This document shows positions 15,979 to 24,925 of a stretch of 43,528 nucleotides of DNA, piece by piece. A model generated the notes under the pieces. The model saw only the letters and a program-made list of their open reading frames with translations, was not told the origin of the DNA and did not search any database. Position numbers and translations under genes: made by a program. Source of the DNA: Clostridia bacterium. Lineage in GTDB: Bacteria; Bacillota; Clostridia; UMGS1883. The stretch spans positions 1 to 43,528 of the forward strand of contig JAFQLL010000055.1 of NCBI GenBank assembly GCA_017414645.1. Direction: 5' to 3'. Within the stretch, counting starts at the first letter, position 1. Every line of letters starts with the position of its first letter.

Positions 15979-16044
15979 TGTTGGTTAACAAAAAAATAAA
16001 AGGCGGACAAATTGTCCGCCTTTATATTTATTGTTAACCAACAA
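15978..16044 (-). terminator. Long-stem terminator of the 14-kb transporter operon
   Basis: GGCGGACAA/TTGTCCGCC (16002-16020) has a T-rich tail in the minus direction. It is enclosed by a perfect 14-bp inverted repeat, TTGTTGGTTAACAA (15978-15991) and its complement at 16031-16044. Together they give an almost continuous stem of more than 30 pairs. The promoter-proximal arm includes the stop codon of the last permease gene (16034-16036). Confidence 0.85.
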
Positions 16045-17089
16045 TACCGCTGGCTGCAAAGTTTTCAACAAGTCTCTTCTGTACGATGAAGTAGATAACA
16101 AGAAGAGGAATAAGGTAGATGAGAACTGCCGCCTGCTTAACAGCATCGTATGTGAAGGAGGATGCTGCGGGCTTGTCATACCACTTAGAAACTGCGTCAG
16201 TAACAGTGTTAGCGTTTGTAGCTGCAAACTGCTGATTGAGCTTCATTGCAAGGTAAGGTCCATCGGGATGGAAGTAACCTGTGTAGTATGTATCGCCATA
16301 GTTCCAGATGAAGGAGAGCACTGCAACAACCATGATGGAAGGAACGGCATTGGGAAGAGCAATCTTAAGATATGTCTTATAGAAGCCGCAACCATCGATA
16401 AGAGCTGCTTCTTCCAATTCCTTGGGAAGACCCTGGAAGAAGGAAGAGAAGATGTAAATGAACAAGCTCTGCTTTAAGCCCTGACCAAGAATGGAGAGCA
16501 TGTAAAGTGTTACGGGGTTGTTAATAAGGTCAACAGTGTCGCCTGTTGTAAGCTGGAAAATACCTAAAATATCAAAGTTTTTGAAGTTAAGGTACTGAGA
16601 AATAAGAAGTGACTGAGGCGGTACAACGAACTGGAATATTACCAGACCGAAAACCAAGCCCTTGAAAGGAATCTTGATTCTACCGATTGTGTAACCTGCC
16701 ATAGCACAGATAACAACCTGGATGAAGGCTGTTACAGCCGCATAAAGAAGTGAAAGGAACATTGTTGAGAAGTTACCGAATACCAGTCTTATAGCAGCCT
16801 TGAAGCTTACGATAGAGTAATGGATGGGAATCCATACAACGTCGGGGTTACCAAGGTCTTCAACGTCACAGAAGATCATGGGGAAAAGCTTTAAGATAGG
16901 ATAAAGTATCGCAAAGCACATACCAAGAATAACTGTAATACCAAAGAACTTGAATACAATGCCCTGAAGAGTTCTCTTACATACGAGGGGATCGGTGATG
17001 GAATTATCATTCCACGCTTCCTTCAACCATGCAAAGAAGCCGGGCTTTTTAGCCTTAGGAGCCTTGGGGGCTTTTGTCTTTTTACTCAC
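16034..17089 (-). CDS. Carbohydrate ABC transporter permease (MalG-type), pair B
   Basis: The 351-residue membrane protein of the CUT1 family has an EAA coupling loop ELEEAALIDGCGFYKTYLKI followed by ALPNAVPSIMVV. The N-terminal tail is long and basic (KAPKAPKAKK), resembling that of its partner. A periplasmic-side insert (about residues 80-95) precedes the second membrane segment. The start is GTG at 17089 or TTG at 17092; GTG is preferred for spacing from AAGGTGG. The gene overlaps its partner by 8 bases and is the last of the 14-kb operon. The sugar is unknown. Confidence 0.9.
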   Translation of the reverse strand: MSKKTKAPKAPKAKKPGFFAWLKEAWNDNSITDPLVCKRTLQGIVFKFFGITVILGMCFAILYPILKLFPMIFCDVEDLGNPDVVWIPIHYSIVSFKAAIRLVFGNFSTMFLSLLYAAVTAFIQVVICAMAGYTIGRIKIPFKGLVFGLVIFQFVVPPQSLLISQYLNFKNFDILGIFQLTTGDTVDLINNPVTLYMLSILGQGLKQSLFIYIFSSFFQGLPKELEEAALIDGCGFYKTYLKIALPNAVPSIMVVAVLSFIWNYGDTYYTGYFHPDGPYLAMKLNQQFAATNANTVTDAVSKWYDKPAASSFTYDAVKQAAVLIYLIPLLVIYFIVQKRLVENFAASGIVG

Positions 17090-18017
17090 CAATCTTCACC
17101 ACCTTCGTAAGAATCAATACCATTACAACCAGAATTGCAAGAACGTCAAACATGTAAACAACACTAAGGGCACTACCTACACCGATGTTATTCTTCTGGA
17201 ACGCGAATGCGTAAACTTCCTGAGCAATTGTCGAGTCAAGGAACAAGTCAACGAATGTGTAAACAAAGTTGAAAAGTGTGATTGAACCAACAATGGGGAA
17301 AGTAACCTTCCAGAATACTTCGTATGTTGTTGCACCTTCGATCTTAGCAACCTCGTAAAGAGAGGGGCTGATGCCCTGCAATGCTGCAAGATAGAGAAGT
17401 GTCTGAACGCCTGCCTTGGAGATGATAGATGAAATGTCAGCAACTACACCCATAATAAATCCGATAACGTCCTTAGGAAGGAAGGAATAGGATGTGAGCA
17501 GTCTCATAATGAAACCGGATTCTTCTGTAGCAACTGCTGTAACGCCTGTTACGTCGCCACCTGTTGTTGTTACAAGTGTTGTAACAATGGAAATACCAAG
17601 AACGATGGGAAGGAAGAAGATAACTCTTACTACGTCTCTTCCCTTGTAGTTAGCATTTACCAGAAGTGCCGAGAAAAGGCTGAATACTACGATAAGAGGA
17701 GTATTCATAACAATGTTGGAGTTTTCTTCAGCGAACACACGAGTAAACTGCTGGTTTGCTGTAGAAAGTTCCTTCTGGAACAGGTCTATGTAGTTAGAAA
17801 TACCTGTGTATGTCATTTCCATACCGCCCTGTTCAGCAACACCTACAACGTTGAAGGAGTAGATGATTGTGTTAACCATGGGCATAAGGAAGAACAGAAG
17901 GAAACCGATAATCCACGGAAGCAAGAACACATAACCGTTGATTTTCTGAGTAGTCTGGAACTTCATAGGCTTTTTAACCTTTGCGGGCTTTGCCGCTTTT
18001 ACTGCACTTTTACTCAT
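17082..18017 (-). CDS. Carbohydrate ABC transporter permease (MalF-type), pair B
   Basis: The 311-residue membrane protein has six predicted helices and an EAA-like loop (LYEVAKIEGATTYEVFWKV followed by TFP). Residues about 165-185 form a Thr/Gly/Val-rich external loop. ATG at 18017 follows GGAGGAG; the longer TTG start would include that site. The start codon overlaps the end of the DUF5696-like gene (ATGAGTAA, 8 bases), as it also does with the next permease, so translation is coupled along the operon. Confidence 0.9.
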   Translation of the reverse strand: MSKSAVKAAKPAKVKKPMKFQTTQKINGYVFLLPWIIGFLLFFLMPMVNTIIYSFNVVGVAEQGGMEMTYTGISNYIDLFQKELSTANQQFTRVFAEENSNIVMNTPLIVVFSLFSALLVNANYKGRDVVRVIFFLPIVLGISIVTTLVTTTGGDVTGVTAVATEESGFIMRLLTSYSFLPKDVIGFIMGVVADISSIISKAGVQTLLYLAALQGISPSLYEVAKIEGATTYEVFWKVTFPIVGSITLFNFVYTFVDLFLDSTIAQEVYAFAFQKNNIGVGSALSVVYMFDVLAILVVMVLILTKVVKIGE

Positions 18018-20901
18018 TGATTTCTCCTCCTTCCTCAACTGTCTCTTCTACTGTTTCCTGTGTAGCAGCTTCAGCTGCTGCAGCAGCCGCTTCGGCCGCT
18101 GCAACTTCTTCAGCTGTAACAATTACATAACCTTCGGCTCCGATTTCACCGTAGCCTTCAACCTCTGCAGGAAGTGTGTTGTAGTTTACAACTACCTTAG
18201 CACCTGTTGCGTAGGTTGTTTCGAATACCTTTTCGCCAAGAATCTTATGGCCTGTAATTTCGGTTGTACCGATCTTACCAAAGGCTTCGGTAACGGCTGC
18301 TGCCATTGCCTTAATGTTTTCAGCATTGAGCTTATATTCTGTAGAATAGAGCTCGCTGTAGTTGTTTTCCTTAAGTCTGTCAACACTCTTGTAAGTAATC
18401 TTGTACTTGGGAGCACTACCTAATTCAAGAGCCTGAAGAAGGTAATAGTTCTTACCGGAGGAAGATTCGTTTACGTTAAGTGTTGTGTACTTTGTGAGAC
18501 CGTTCATAACGATCTGTCTGAAGGGAACATTGTGCTCGATAAGACCGTAGTCACTGCTTTCGCGGGAAATGTCTGCGCTGTATTCAGCAAACAGCATACG
18601 GCTTACAAAGGGATTATAGAGCACAAGCTTTCTGTCGTTTTCAGAAAGTGTTGTAAGAGCATTCTGAATAATCTGCTCGCCTTCGTAGAGGTTAACCTCT
18701 TCTTCGGGGCTGTAGTTTGCGTATACGATGTTACCCAAATCCTCAATTGCAAGGTTTACATTGCCTGCAGTCTTGGAGAAGGATTCAACAGCTTTGGGAA
18801 GATAGAAGGGACTAAGTACATAGTGACCTTCACCGAAGAGGTTAAATCTGCCTGTGGGAATGTCGTATTCATAAATCTTAGCGGGCTCAGAGTCGTAGCC
18901 TAAAAGCGCATGCTTTACAGGGTTGAACTTTGCAGTGTCCTTGAATACATAGGAAACAGGTGTGCTCATGTATATAGAGTCGCCGTGTTCCTTCATAAGA
19001 GCTTCATAGTCACCGTTGGAGCCGTTAGAGCCTGTTTTCTTAGCCTTAAGGTTAACAGTGTTGTAAATACCGCCGTTGTATGCACCCTTATAGCTTACAA
19101 CCTTGTTAATGCCTGCAAGGTCGTTAAGAATTTCAGCAAGCTCGGAGTATGTTGTCATACTTGTTGTGCTGTCATAGGGCACGCCCATGAATCTGTCTTC
19201 CATTGTGAGAGATGAAACAACGTCAAGGAAGATTTCGGGAGCCTGGGCATATTCAACCTGCAAATCATTAGCCTTTACAAGGTAGTCCTTGTAGTCGACA
19301 GCCATTGTATAGTAGTTGCAGTTTTCTGTGTAGAGCTTGTAACGAACCTTAAGGTCAACATCAAAGGAAGATGTAGTTGCAAGGAACTTAGCTTCGTTTG
19401 TGCTGTAAGGACCAAATACCTTTACGTTAGAATACTGCATAACTTCGAATGTGGGGTAAACCTTGTTGAAGTTTGTACCGCCGTTTGCTGTGTCAGCAAC
19501 ACCGAGGTTAACTGCGATGGATGCTGTTTCAGCACCACTTTCGATAATGCCCATGAAGCCTGTCATAGCACCTGTGTTCTTGGAGTGTGCTGTGTCAACC
19601 TTTACGGGAGCATTTTCGTCAACGGGAGCAGTTTCAACTTCTGTAGCTTCTTCTAATGCTTCGCCTTCAGCTGCTTCCTCGCCCTCTGCTGCTTCTTCAG
19701 CTGCAGGAGCCTGAATCTTTTCAGCACCGTCCTTACCCATGCCGAATACGGGCATCATAAGGTCTTCGTTGTATTCTGTATCTGCGTAAAGAACATCGTA
19801 ATAGGTGTTGTTGTAAACGGGACGGTTGTATTCAACATAACCGCTGTCGTAGCTGTTGATGTTAAAGAGTGCACCGCTTCCGTCGGGAACAAAGATAAAA
19901 CCGTTATCGTAGTTCTTTGCATTGATTAAACCGAAGTTGGGGAAAACGGAAATGTCGTGAAGTGTGTAGTAGTCCACATCTTCGCTGTTGTCTGTGATTT
20001 CATATGTAGGAATGTGAACCACAAGGTCACCGTTTTCGAGTGTTACATCCAGAATAACCGTAAAGTCAGCGGGCTGAGAGAATTCAACTTCTGTAACGTC
20101 CCATTCTCTGGAGTCGCTGATAAGGTCATCACGGGTGTATTCAACCTTCTTGGAAAGGTCGATAAGGATCTTTGTAACAGTTACAGGAGGTGTACCTGCA
20201 TACTTGTTGTAGTAATGATCCTCGTTTTCAGCATCCTTCGCATAAATCATGGAAAGAGCTTTGTTGTACTTTTCTACATCATCTTCATTAATTCTGCCTG
20301 CTTCGAAGAGCTCTGTAACCTTGTTAACAAAGCATGTTTCATATCTTTCGATAGAAATCTTCTTGGGCATGTACTGGTCAAGTTCTGTAGATTCGCTTTC
20401 GCTTATTCTGAGTGTTGCTCTGAAGCCATCTTCTATCTTTGCAACAGAGTATGTGTCTGTAAGGCTTTCGCCTGCTTCCAGCTCACGTGTTGTGTTGTCG
20501 TTTGCGATAGAATATGTGTAAGCATCCCATGTTTTGAGAGCGCCTGTTGCATCAAGGAAAGAAATGAACACAGGTGCCTTTTCAGCTTCTGTAAGAGAAC
20601 CGTCCACAGGAGAGGATCTCCATACAGTGCCTGACTGAGTATCAACAACTGCTACGTTAACGCTCTTGGGGCTAACGTAAAGAGCCTTACCACCGTTTTC
20701 GGCAACCTTTACATAGTCGCCGATAGCCTTGTCGAGCACCTCGCCCACTTCAAGGCTGATACCGGACTGAAGCACTTCCTGCACGGGAGTGGACTTCATA
20801 ACAAGTTCGGGGAGCTTAGATACGAAGGAGGCTACAATTACAACTACAAGAATGAGTGTAATAATTTTTAAAAGGGAAATCTTTTCTAAAATCTTCTTCA
20901 T
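18010..20901 (-). CDS. Large membrane-anchored DUF5696-like protein
   Basis: The 963-residue protein has one N-terminal membrane anchor (about 9-28) and is otherwise extracellular. Its order resembles multi-domain glycosidases: a beta-rich first half (about 60-500), a possible alpha/beta barrel (about 555-800, with LAIEDLGNIVYANY at 717-730 and LYNPFVSRMLFAEYSADISR), and a beta-rich end. Family membership (DUF5696, often beside CUT1 permeases) is from memory. Two low-complexity stretches are present: Glu/Ala-rich at about 397-427 and Ala/Glu-rich at about 930-955. ATG at 20901 follows AGGAGGTGA, which overlaps the end of the Yip1-like gene. No enzymatic activity is proven by the sequence. Confidence 0.75.
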   Translation of the reverse strand: MKKILEKISLLKIITLILVVVIVASFVSKLPELVMKSTPVQEVLQSGISLEVGEVLDKAIGDYVKVAENGGKALYVSPKSVNVAVVDTQSGTVWRSSPVDGSLTEAEKAPVFISFLDATGALKTWDAYTYSIANDNTTRELEAGESLTDTYSVAKIEDGFRATLRISESESTELDQYMPKKISIERYETCFVNKVTELFEAGRINEDDVEKYNKALSMIYAKDAENEDHYYNKYAGTPPVTVTKILIDLSKKVEYTRDDLISDSREWDVTEVEFSQPADFTVILDVTLENGDLVVHIPTYEITDNSEDVDYYTLHDISVFPNFGLINAKNYDNGFIFVPDGSGALFNINSYDSGYVEYNRPVYNNTYYDVLYADTEYNEDLMMPVFGMGKDGAEKIQAPAAEEAAEGEEAAEGEALEEATEVETAPVDENAPVKVDTAHSKNTGAMTGFMGIIESGAETASIAVNLGVADTANGGTNFNKVYPTFEVMQYSNVKVFGPYSTNEAKFLATTSSFDVDLKVRYKLYTENCNYYTMAVDYKDYLVKANDLQVEYAQAPEIFLDVVSSLTMEDRFMGVPYDSTTSMTTYSELAEILNDLAGINKVVSYKGAYNGGIYNTVNLKAKKTGSNGSNGDYEALMKEHGDSIYMSTPVSYVFKDTAKFNPVKHALLGYDSEPAKIYEYDIPTGRFNLFGEGHYVLSPFYLPKAVESFSKTAGNVNLAIEDLGNIVYANYSPEEEVNLYEGEQIIQNALTTLSENDRKLVLYNPFVSRMLFAEYSADISRESSDYGLIEHNVPFRQIVMNGLTKYTTLNVNESSSGKNYYLLQALELGSAPKYKITYKSVDRLKENNYSELYSTEYKLNAENIKAMAAAVTEAFGKIGTTEITGHKILGEKVFETTYATGAKVVVNYNTLPAEVEGYGEIGAEGYVIVTAEEVAAAEAAAAAAEAATQETVEETVEEGGEINE

Positions 20902-20905
20902 ATCG

Positions 20906-21529
20906 TCACCTCCTAGCAAATTCTGTTGCGAAGTCTGTAAAGAATGTAAGAGCCTTCTCAACGAGTGTTACATAAAGTGTAGCAAGGAAGATAATTACTA
21001 TTGCTGCAACGAAGGTTGCAACGATCATAGCAAGGTTTCTGCCTGCGCCATACTCATGAATTACGCACAAACCGCTGAACACAAGGAAGCAGAACCATAC
21101 AAGACCGATCATCTGAACAGCTGTAAGAATCATAGCTTCTTCTGCAGTTACAACGTTTGAGAAAATGATTACCACAAGATCAGTAATGAGCTTGGGGAAA
21201 AGCGCATAAGCAAGAACAGTTAAAATGTCCAGGAACTTACCGCTACCTTCAAAGATTGCTGTCATACTCCAGTTACTGATAGCAAAGAGTAAGTAAGGGA
21301 ACAATCCGAAAATGAAGGTTGTAACAGAGTTCATACCGTAAAGAGGATTATTATTCATAATAAAGCCTGTATACTGGTATGCAATTACGTTTAAAAGACC
21401 ACTGAGGAGGAATATGATAGCTACAAGTGCGTAGTTACCCATGCCTCTGAATCTCACTTCATAGAACCCATCGAAAGGATGAAAAATGACGTGAGTCAAA
21501 TATTTAAAATCTTTAAGAAACTTTTTCAT
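20906..21529 (-). CDS. Yip1-family polytopic membrane protein
   Basis: The 207-residue protein has an amphipathic start (FLKDFKYLTHVIFHPFDGFY), which matches the typical opening of Yip1 domain proteins, and then about five hydrophobic segments. ATG at 21529 follows GAGGTGA, and the longer frame runs into the upstream gene. Its last codons supply the ribosome binding site of the DUF5696-like gene. The function in bacteria is unknown; the conserved neighbourhood suggests a role in assembling or supporting this transporter. Confidence 0.75.
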   Translation of the reverse strand: MKKFLKDFKYLTHVIFHPFDGFYEVRFRGMGNYALVAIIFLLSGLLNVIAYQYTGFIMNNNPLYGMNSVTTFIFGLFPYLLFAISNWSMTAIFEGSGKFLDILTVLAYALFPKLITDLVVIIFSNVVTAEEAMILTAVQMIGLVWFCFLVFSGLCVIHEYGAGRNLAMIVATFVAAIVIIFLATLYVTLVEKALTFFTDFATEFARR

Positions 21530-21539
21530 CACTCTCACC

Positions 21540-23024
21540 TCACAGTTCTTCAAGCTTACGCTGCTGCTTATTGTACTTGATTTCGCCGCTGATTACCCAC
21601 CAGATAAATGCAAGAACAACTGCTGCAAATACGAAGAAGTACTTCTGGATAATTAAGTTTCTGTAGCCCATGAAGGCTGTAGAATAATAAGTCTTGTCGT
21701 TACCTAAACGGAAGTAGTACATAGACTGTTCGTAATCATCCTGCATAAGAAGGTTCTTACCGATGGATACGTAAGCATGGTCGTAGTTTGCGTTCATTTC
21801 AACAGCATCCTTATAGAGCATTGCCGCTGCTTCGAAGTCACCTGTGTAGTACTTTTCTTCAGCTGCAAGAATAAGGTCACCAAAGTCTGTTGTTTTGAAA
21901 ACGAATGCGGAGGAAAGGTTTTCGTCACCTACGATAAGGTCATTACCCATCCAGGCAATGCTTGTGGGGTTAGAAAATGTTCCCTTTGTGCTGCCTTCAC
22001 CACCGAAGATGGAAAGAAGGTTGCCGTCGAAGTTGTAAACGAATACACGGTTTTTAACTGTATCCAAAATTGCATACACACCGAAATCGTTTACAGCAAC
22101 GTCGATGAATGTGCTCATGGCGAAGGAATCGTCCATGGGAGCAGCAAGGTCACCGAGCTGTTCGGAATAACCGAACTTTCTGAGAACGTTCTCACCGTTG
22201 GAGTTGAAACGGAATACCATTTCCTTAGATGCAGTATCGAGTGTTACTGCGTATACGAAGCCTTCATGGTCAACGTGAAGGTTAGAAAAAGCAGGAGCAT
22301 AAACCTTGCTCATTGTTTCCTGCTGTTCTTTTGTAGCAATACTTCTCCAGAAATAGTCGAGAAGGTTTACTGTGGGCGAGTTTACACCGTAGTAACGGGA
22401 GAAGCTACCGTCGCTGTTAAGCTCGATGATACCTTCTGTACTGTTCTGAACTACAATGAAAATTCTGCCGGAATGGTCAACTGCGATTTTGGAAGGCTTG
22501 AAGAGTGAATCACCAACCATTGTTTCGGGTTTTGTGATTTCGCGTACAAGAGCATGTGTGCCACGTTCAAGTACAAGCACTCTGTCGTTACCTGTATCTG
22601 CAATGTAAATGCAGTCGTCGGTTACGTAAACGCCTTCGGGGTTATTAAGAAGCATCTGCTTGTTTGTTTCTTCACTTACAACGATTTTGCCTTCTTCGTT
22701 TCTGATAATTCTGATAGAAGAAAGGAAGTTGAATTCTGTGTCGAAAACATTTACTCTGCCTGCAACGGAGTCTACGATATAGATTTCTTCGTTATTGTAT
22801 ACGAATACGTCTTTAACGCTGGAGAGGTCGAGACCGTCGCCCATGGAGTTACCGTCGATAACGGTTGCAAGCTGGAAAGCAGATAAGCTCTGGTTTGCAT
22901 TTCCCCAGAAGTCGTAAATGTAGCTGGCGTCCTTAGTATGCTCAGCCATAACGGGTACAGCCTGCGCAAAAAGGATAAGTGTAAAGGCTAACGCCAGAAC
23001 AAAAGTAATAATTCTCTTTTTCAC
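21540..23024 (-). CDS. Membrane-anchored beta-propeller (NHL-like) protein with TPR segment
   Basis: The 494-residue protein has a signal peptide ending near VMAEH. Several NHL-like blades follow (about 65-380; for example DDCIYIADTGNDRVLVLERG and GVYAILDTVKNRVFVYNFDGN). Next come two TPR-like helix pairs (about 385-445: AEEKYYTGDFEAAAMLYKDA, DDYEQSMYYFRLG) and a C-terminal membrane helix (about 462-480) with a short basic tail. The start is GTG at 23024, 8 bases after AAGGAGG. The layout suggests an extracellular scaffold or sensor bound to the membrane. The ligand is unknown. Confidence 0.82.
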   Translation of the reverse strand: MKKRIITFVLALAFTLILFAQAVPVMAEHTKDASYIYDFWGNANQSLSAFQLATVIDGNSMGDGLDLSSVKDVFVYNNEEIYIVDSVAGRVNVFDTEFNFLSSIRIIRNEEGKIVVSEETNKQMLLNNPEGVYVTDDCIYIADTGNDRVLVLERGTHALVREITKPETMVGDSLFKPSKIAVDHSGRIFIVVQNSTEGIIELNSDGSFSRYYGVNSPTVNLLDYFWRSIATKEQQETMSKVYAPAFSNLHVDHEGFVYAVTLDTASKEMVFRFNSNGENVLRKFGYSEQLGDLAAPMDDSFAMSTFIDVAVNDFGVYAILDTVKNRVFVYNFDGNLLSIFGGEGSTKGTFSNPTSIAWMGNDLIVGDENLSSAFVFKTTDFGDLILAAEEKYYTGDFEAAAMLYKDAVEMNANYDHAYVSIGKNLLMQDDYEQSMYYFRLGNDKTYYSTAFMGYRNLIIQKYFFVFAAVVLAFIWWVISGEIKYNKQQRKLEEL

Positions 23025-23037
23025 AATCTGCACCTCC

Positions 23038-23967
23038 TTAGTCCTTCATACCGGATGAAGCCATTGTTTCAACAACGTTACTCTGAGAAATAACGAATAC
23101 CGCAACCGGAACAATAAGCATAATTAAGCTTACCGCACTCGATACACCCGTTCTTACAACACCTGCAGCAAGAATCTGGCTGAGTGCATATGTAACAGGC
23201 TTGAGCTTTTCTGTGTAAAGATATGTGCCGCCTGTTGTGCCCCACAAGCTCTGGAAAGAAAGGATAACAAGTGTAATCCATGCGGGCTTGGAAAGAGGCA
23301 TGATAATCTTCCAATAGATCTTGAATTCGCTTGCGCCGTCAATCTTACAGGATTCAAGAAGTGAGGAAGGAATATGAGTCATGTTGTTTCTCATGAGGTA
23401 AAGACCCATTGTAGAGCCGATAGCCGGAAGAACAACTGCCCAGTATGTATCAATAAGACCAACCTTGCTCATGATGATGTAGTTGGGAATACCTGTTACA
23501 GAGCCGTTAAACATAAGAGAATATACGATAAGGCTGCTCATGAACTTGGATCCGGGGAACTGATACTTTGCAAGAGGATATGCTGCCATCGAAGCGATGA
23601 TAACAGAACCGATTGTACCTAAAAGTGTAATGAACACTGTGTTGAAGATGTATCTTGAGAAGGGAACCCAAGAGTTACCAATCAACTGGAACAAGTCGAG
23701 GAAGTTATCCATTGTGGGGTTAACCACGTAGAACTTCGGAGGGAACATGAATACTTCGTTAAGAGGCTTGAATGCGTTTACAACGATAAGCCAGAGAGGA
23801 AGTACACTGATGATACCAAAGAAGCCAAGGAACACTGTAAGTGCAATATCCACACTGAGTGAACGGTTTCTTCTTGTAATTCTTCTGTGTGCAAGCCAAG
23901 CAGAAATCTGCTTAAAGGGAGGTACCTTAACAAGGGCCGCACCTATTTTAGAAAATAACTTTTTCAT
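23038..23967 (-). CDS. Carbohydrate ABC transporter permease (MalG-type), pair A
   Basis: The 309-residue membrane protein of the CUT1 family has the motif LLESCKIDGASEFKIYWKI followed by IMPLSKPA. Residues 30-60 hold the first membrane helix. Its start is ATG at 23967, four bases after the stop of the partner permease, with GGTGGG upstream. It resembles UgpE/LplC-type permeases more than the pair B gene does. The sugar is unknown. Confidence 0.9.
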   Translation of the reverse strand: MKKLFSKIGAALVKVPPFKQISAWLAHRRITRRNRSLSVDIALTVFLGFFGIISVLPLWLIVVNAFKPLNEVFMFPPKFYVVNPTMDNFLDLFQLIGNSWVPFSRYIFNTVFITLLGTIGSVIIASMAAYPLAKYQFPGSKFMSSLIVYSLMFNGSVTGIPNYIIMSKVGLIDTYWAVVLPAIGSTMGLYLMRNNMTHIPSSLLESCKIDGASEFKIYWKIIMPLSKPAWITLVILSFQSLWGTTGGTYLYTEKLKPVTYALSQILAAGVVRTGVSSAVSLIMLIVPVAVFVISQSNVVETMASSGMKD

Positions 23968-23971
23968 ATTA

Positions 23972-24925
23972 TTACGAACCCACCTTTCTGAGTACCTTCT
24001 GAACGAGAATGTTAGCAAAGATCATTACGAAGAAGAGGATAACTGCGATTGCAGATGCATAACCCATTTCGTAACGAAGTCCGCCGTAGTCATTCAAGTG
24101 GTTCAAAATGAAGTGACCTGCATAATCAACCGAGGGGAAACCAACAAGTGCATCAGCAATACCTGCAACGCCGAAGGAAGATGTGATCTGCATTACGGCA
24201 CCGAACATGAGCTGAGGCTTCATGGAAGGAAGTGTGATGTACCAAAGTTCCTGCCAACGGTTCTTAATGCCATCGATTGCACCTGCTTCGTAAAGAGCCA
24301 TATCCTGGGACTGCAAACCTGCTACGAAAGAAAGGAAGCCGACACCAAGAGAGAGCCAGAGCTGTACAATGATGAGGATGGGCATAATATATTCTGCTGT
24401 TTCAAACCACAAAATGGGGCTTGAAATGATGTTCCACTTCAGAAGATATGCGTTGATGTAACCGTACATATCACTTGAGAAGAGGAGCTTCCAGATAACG
24501 AATGCGTTACCGGAGATAGAGGGTGCGTAGAATACACACACCATGACTGCTCTTACCTTAGGCGGAAGTTCGTTGATGATCCATGCGAACACAAAGCACA
24601 TAAGGTAGCTGACAGGGCCTGTTACTATAGCGAAGAACAAGGTGTTCTTAACAGCTATAAGGAAGATATCGTCGAAAACTATAAGGTTAATGTAGTTTTC
24701 AAGAGCGATAAAATCAGGAATCTGGAGCATATTGAAGTTTGTGAAGCTCAATACCATTGACACTGCAACGGGAAGAGCTGTAAAGAGCAGGAATATAAGA
24801 GCGAAGGGTAATACAAGTAAATACTTTTCCTTGTGCAATTTCCAAGCGTTCTTCCATTCCATGGACTGAAGTTTTCTTTTCTTGGGTGCTTCAGTTTTAA
24901 CTTTTTCAACTTTTTGCTTAGCCAT
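23972..24925 (-). CDS. Carbohydrate ABC transporter permease (MalF-type), pair A
   Basis: The 317-residue membrane protein has a basic N-terminal tail and six predicted helices. The coupling loop is ALYEAGAIDGIKNRWQELWY followed by ITLPSMKPQ. The ATG at 24925 overlaps the end of the upstream 1034-residue binding protein by 8 bases (ATGGCTAA). With 23038-23967 it forms permease pair A. No ATPase gene accompanies either pair. Confidence 0.9.
   Translation of the reverse strand: MAKQKVEKVKTEAPKKRKLQSMEWKNAWKLHKEKYLLVLPFALIFLLFTALPVAVSMVLSFTNFNMLQIPDFIALENYINLIVFDDIFLIAVKNTLFFAIVTGPVSYLMCFVFAWIINELPPKVRAVMVCVFYAPSISGNAFVIWKLLFSSDMYGYINAYLLKWNIISSPILWFETAEYIMPILIIVQLWLSLGVGFLSFVAGLQSQDMALYEAGAIDGIKNRWQELWYITLPSMKPQLMFGAVMQITSSFGVAGIADALVGFPSVDYAGHFILNHLNDYGGLRYEMGYASAIAVILFFVMIFANILVQKVLRKVGS

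Noticed and set aside
20906..20961. Longer start for the DUF5696-like protein
   Set aside because: The extra residues would be translated from inside the Yip1-like gene. The strong AGGAGGTGA site fits the ATG at 20901.
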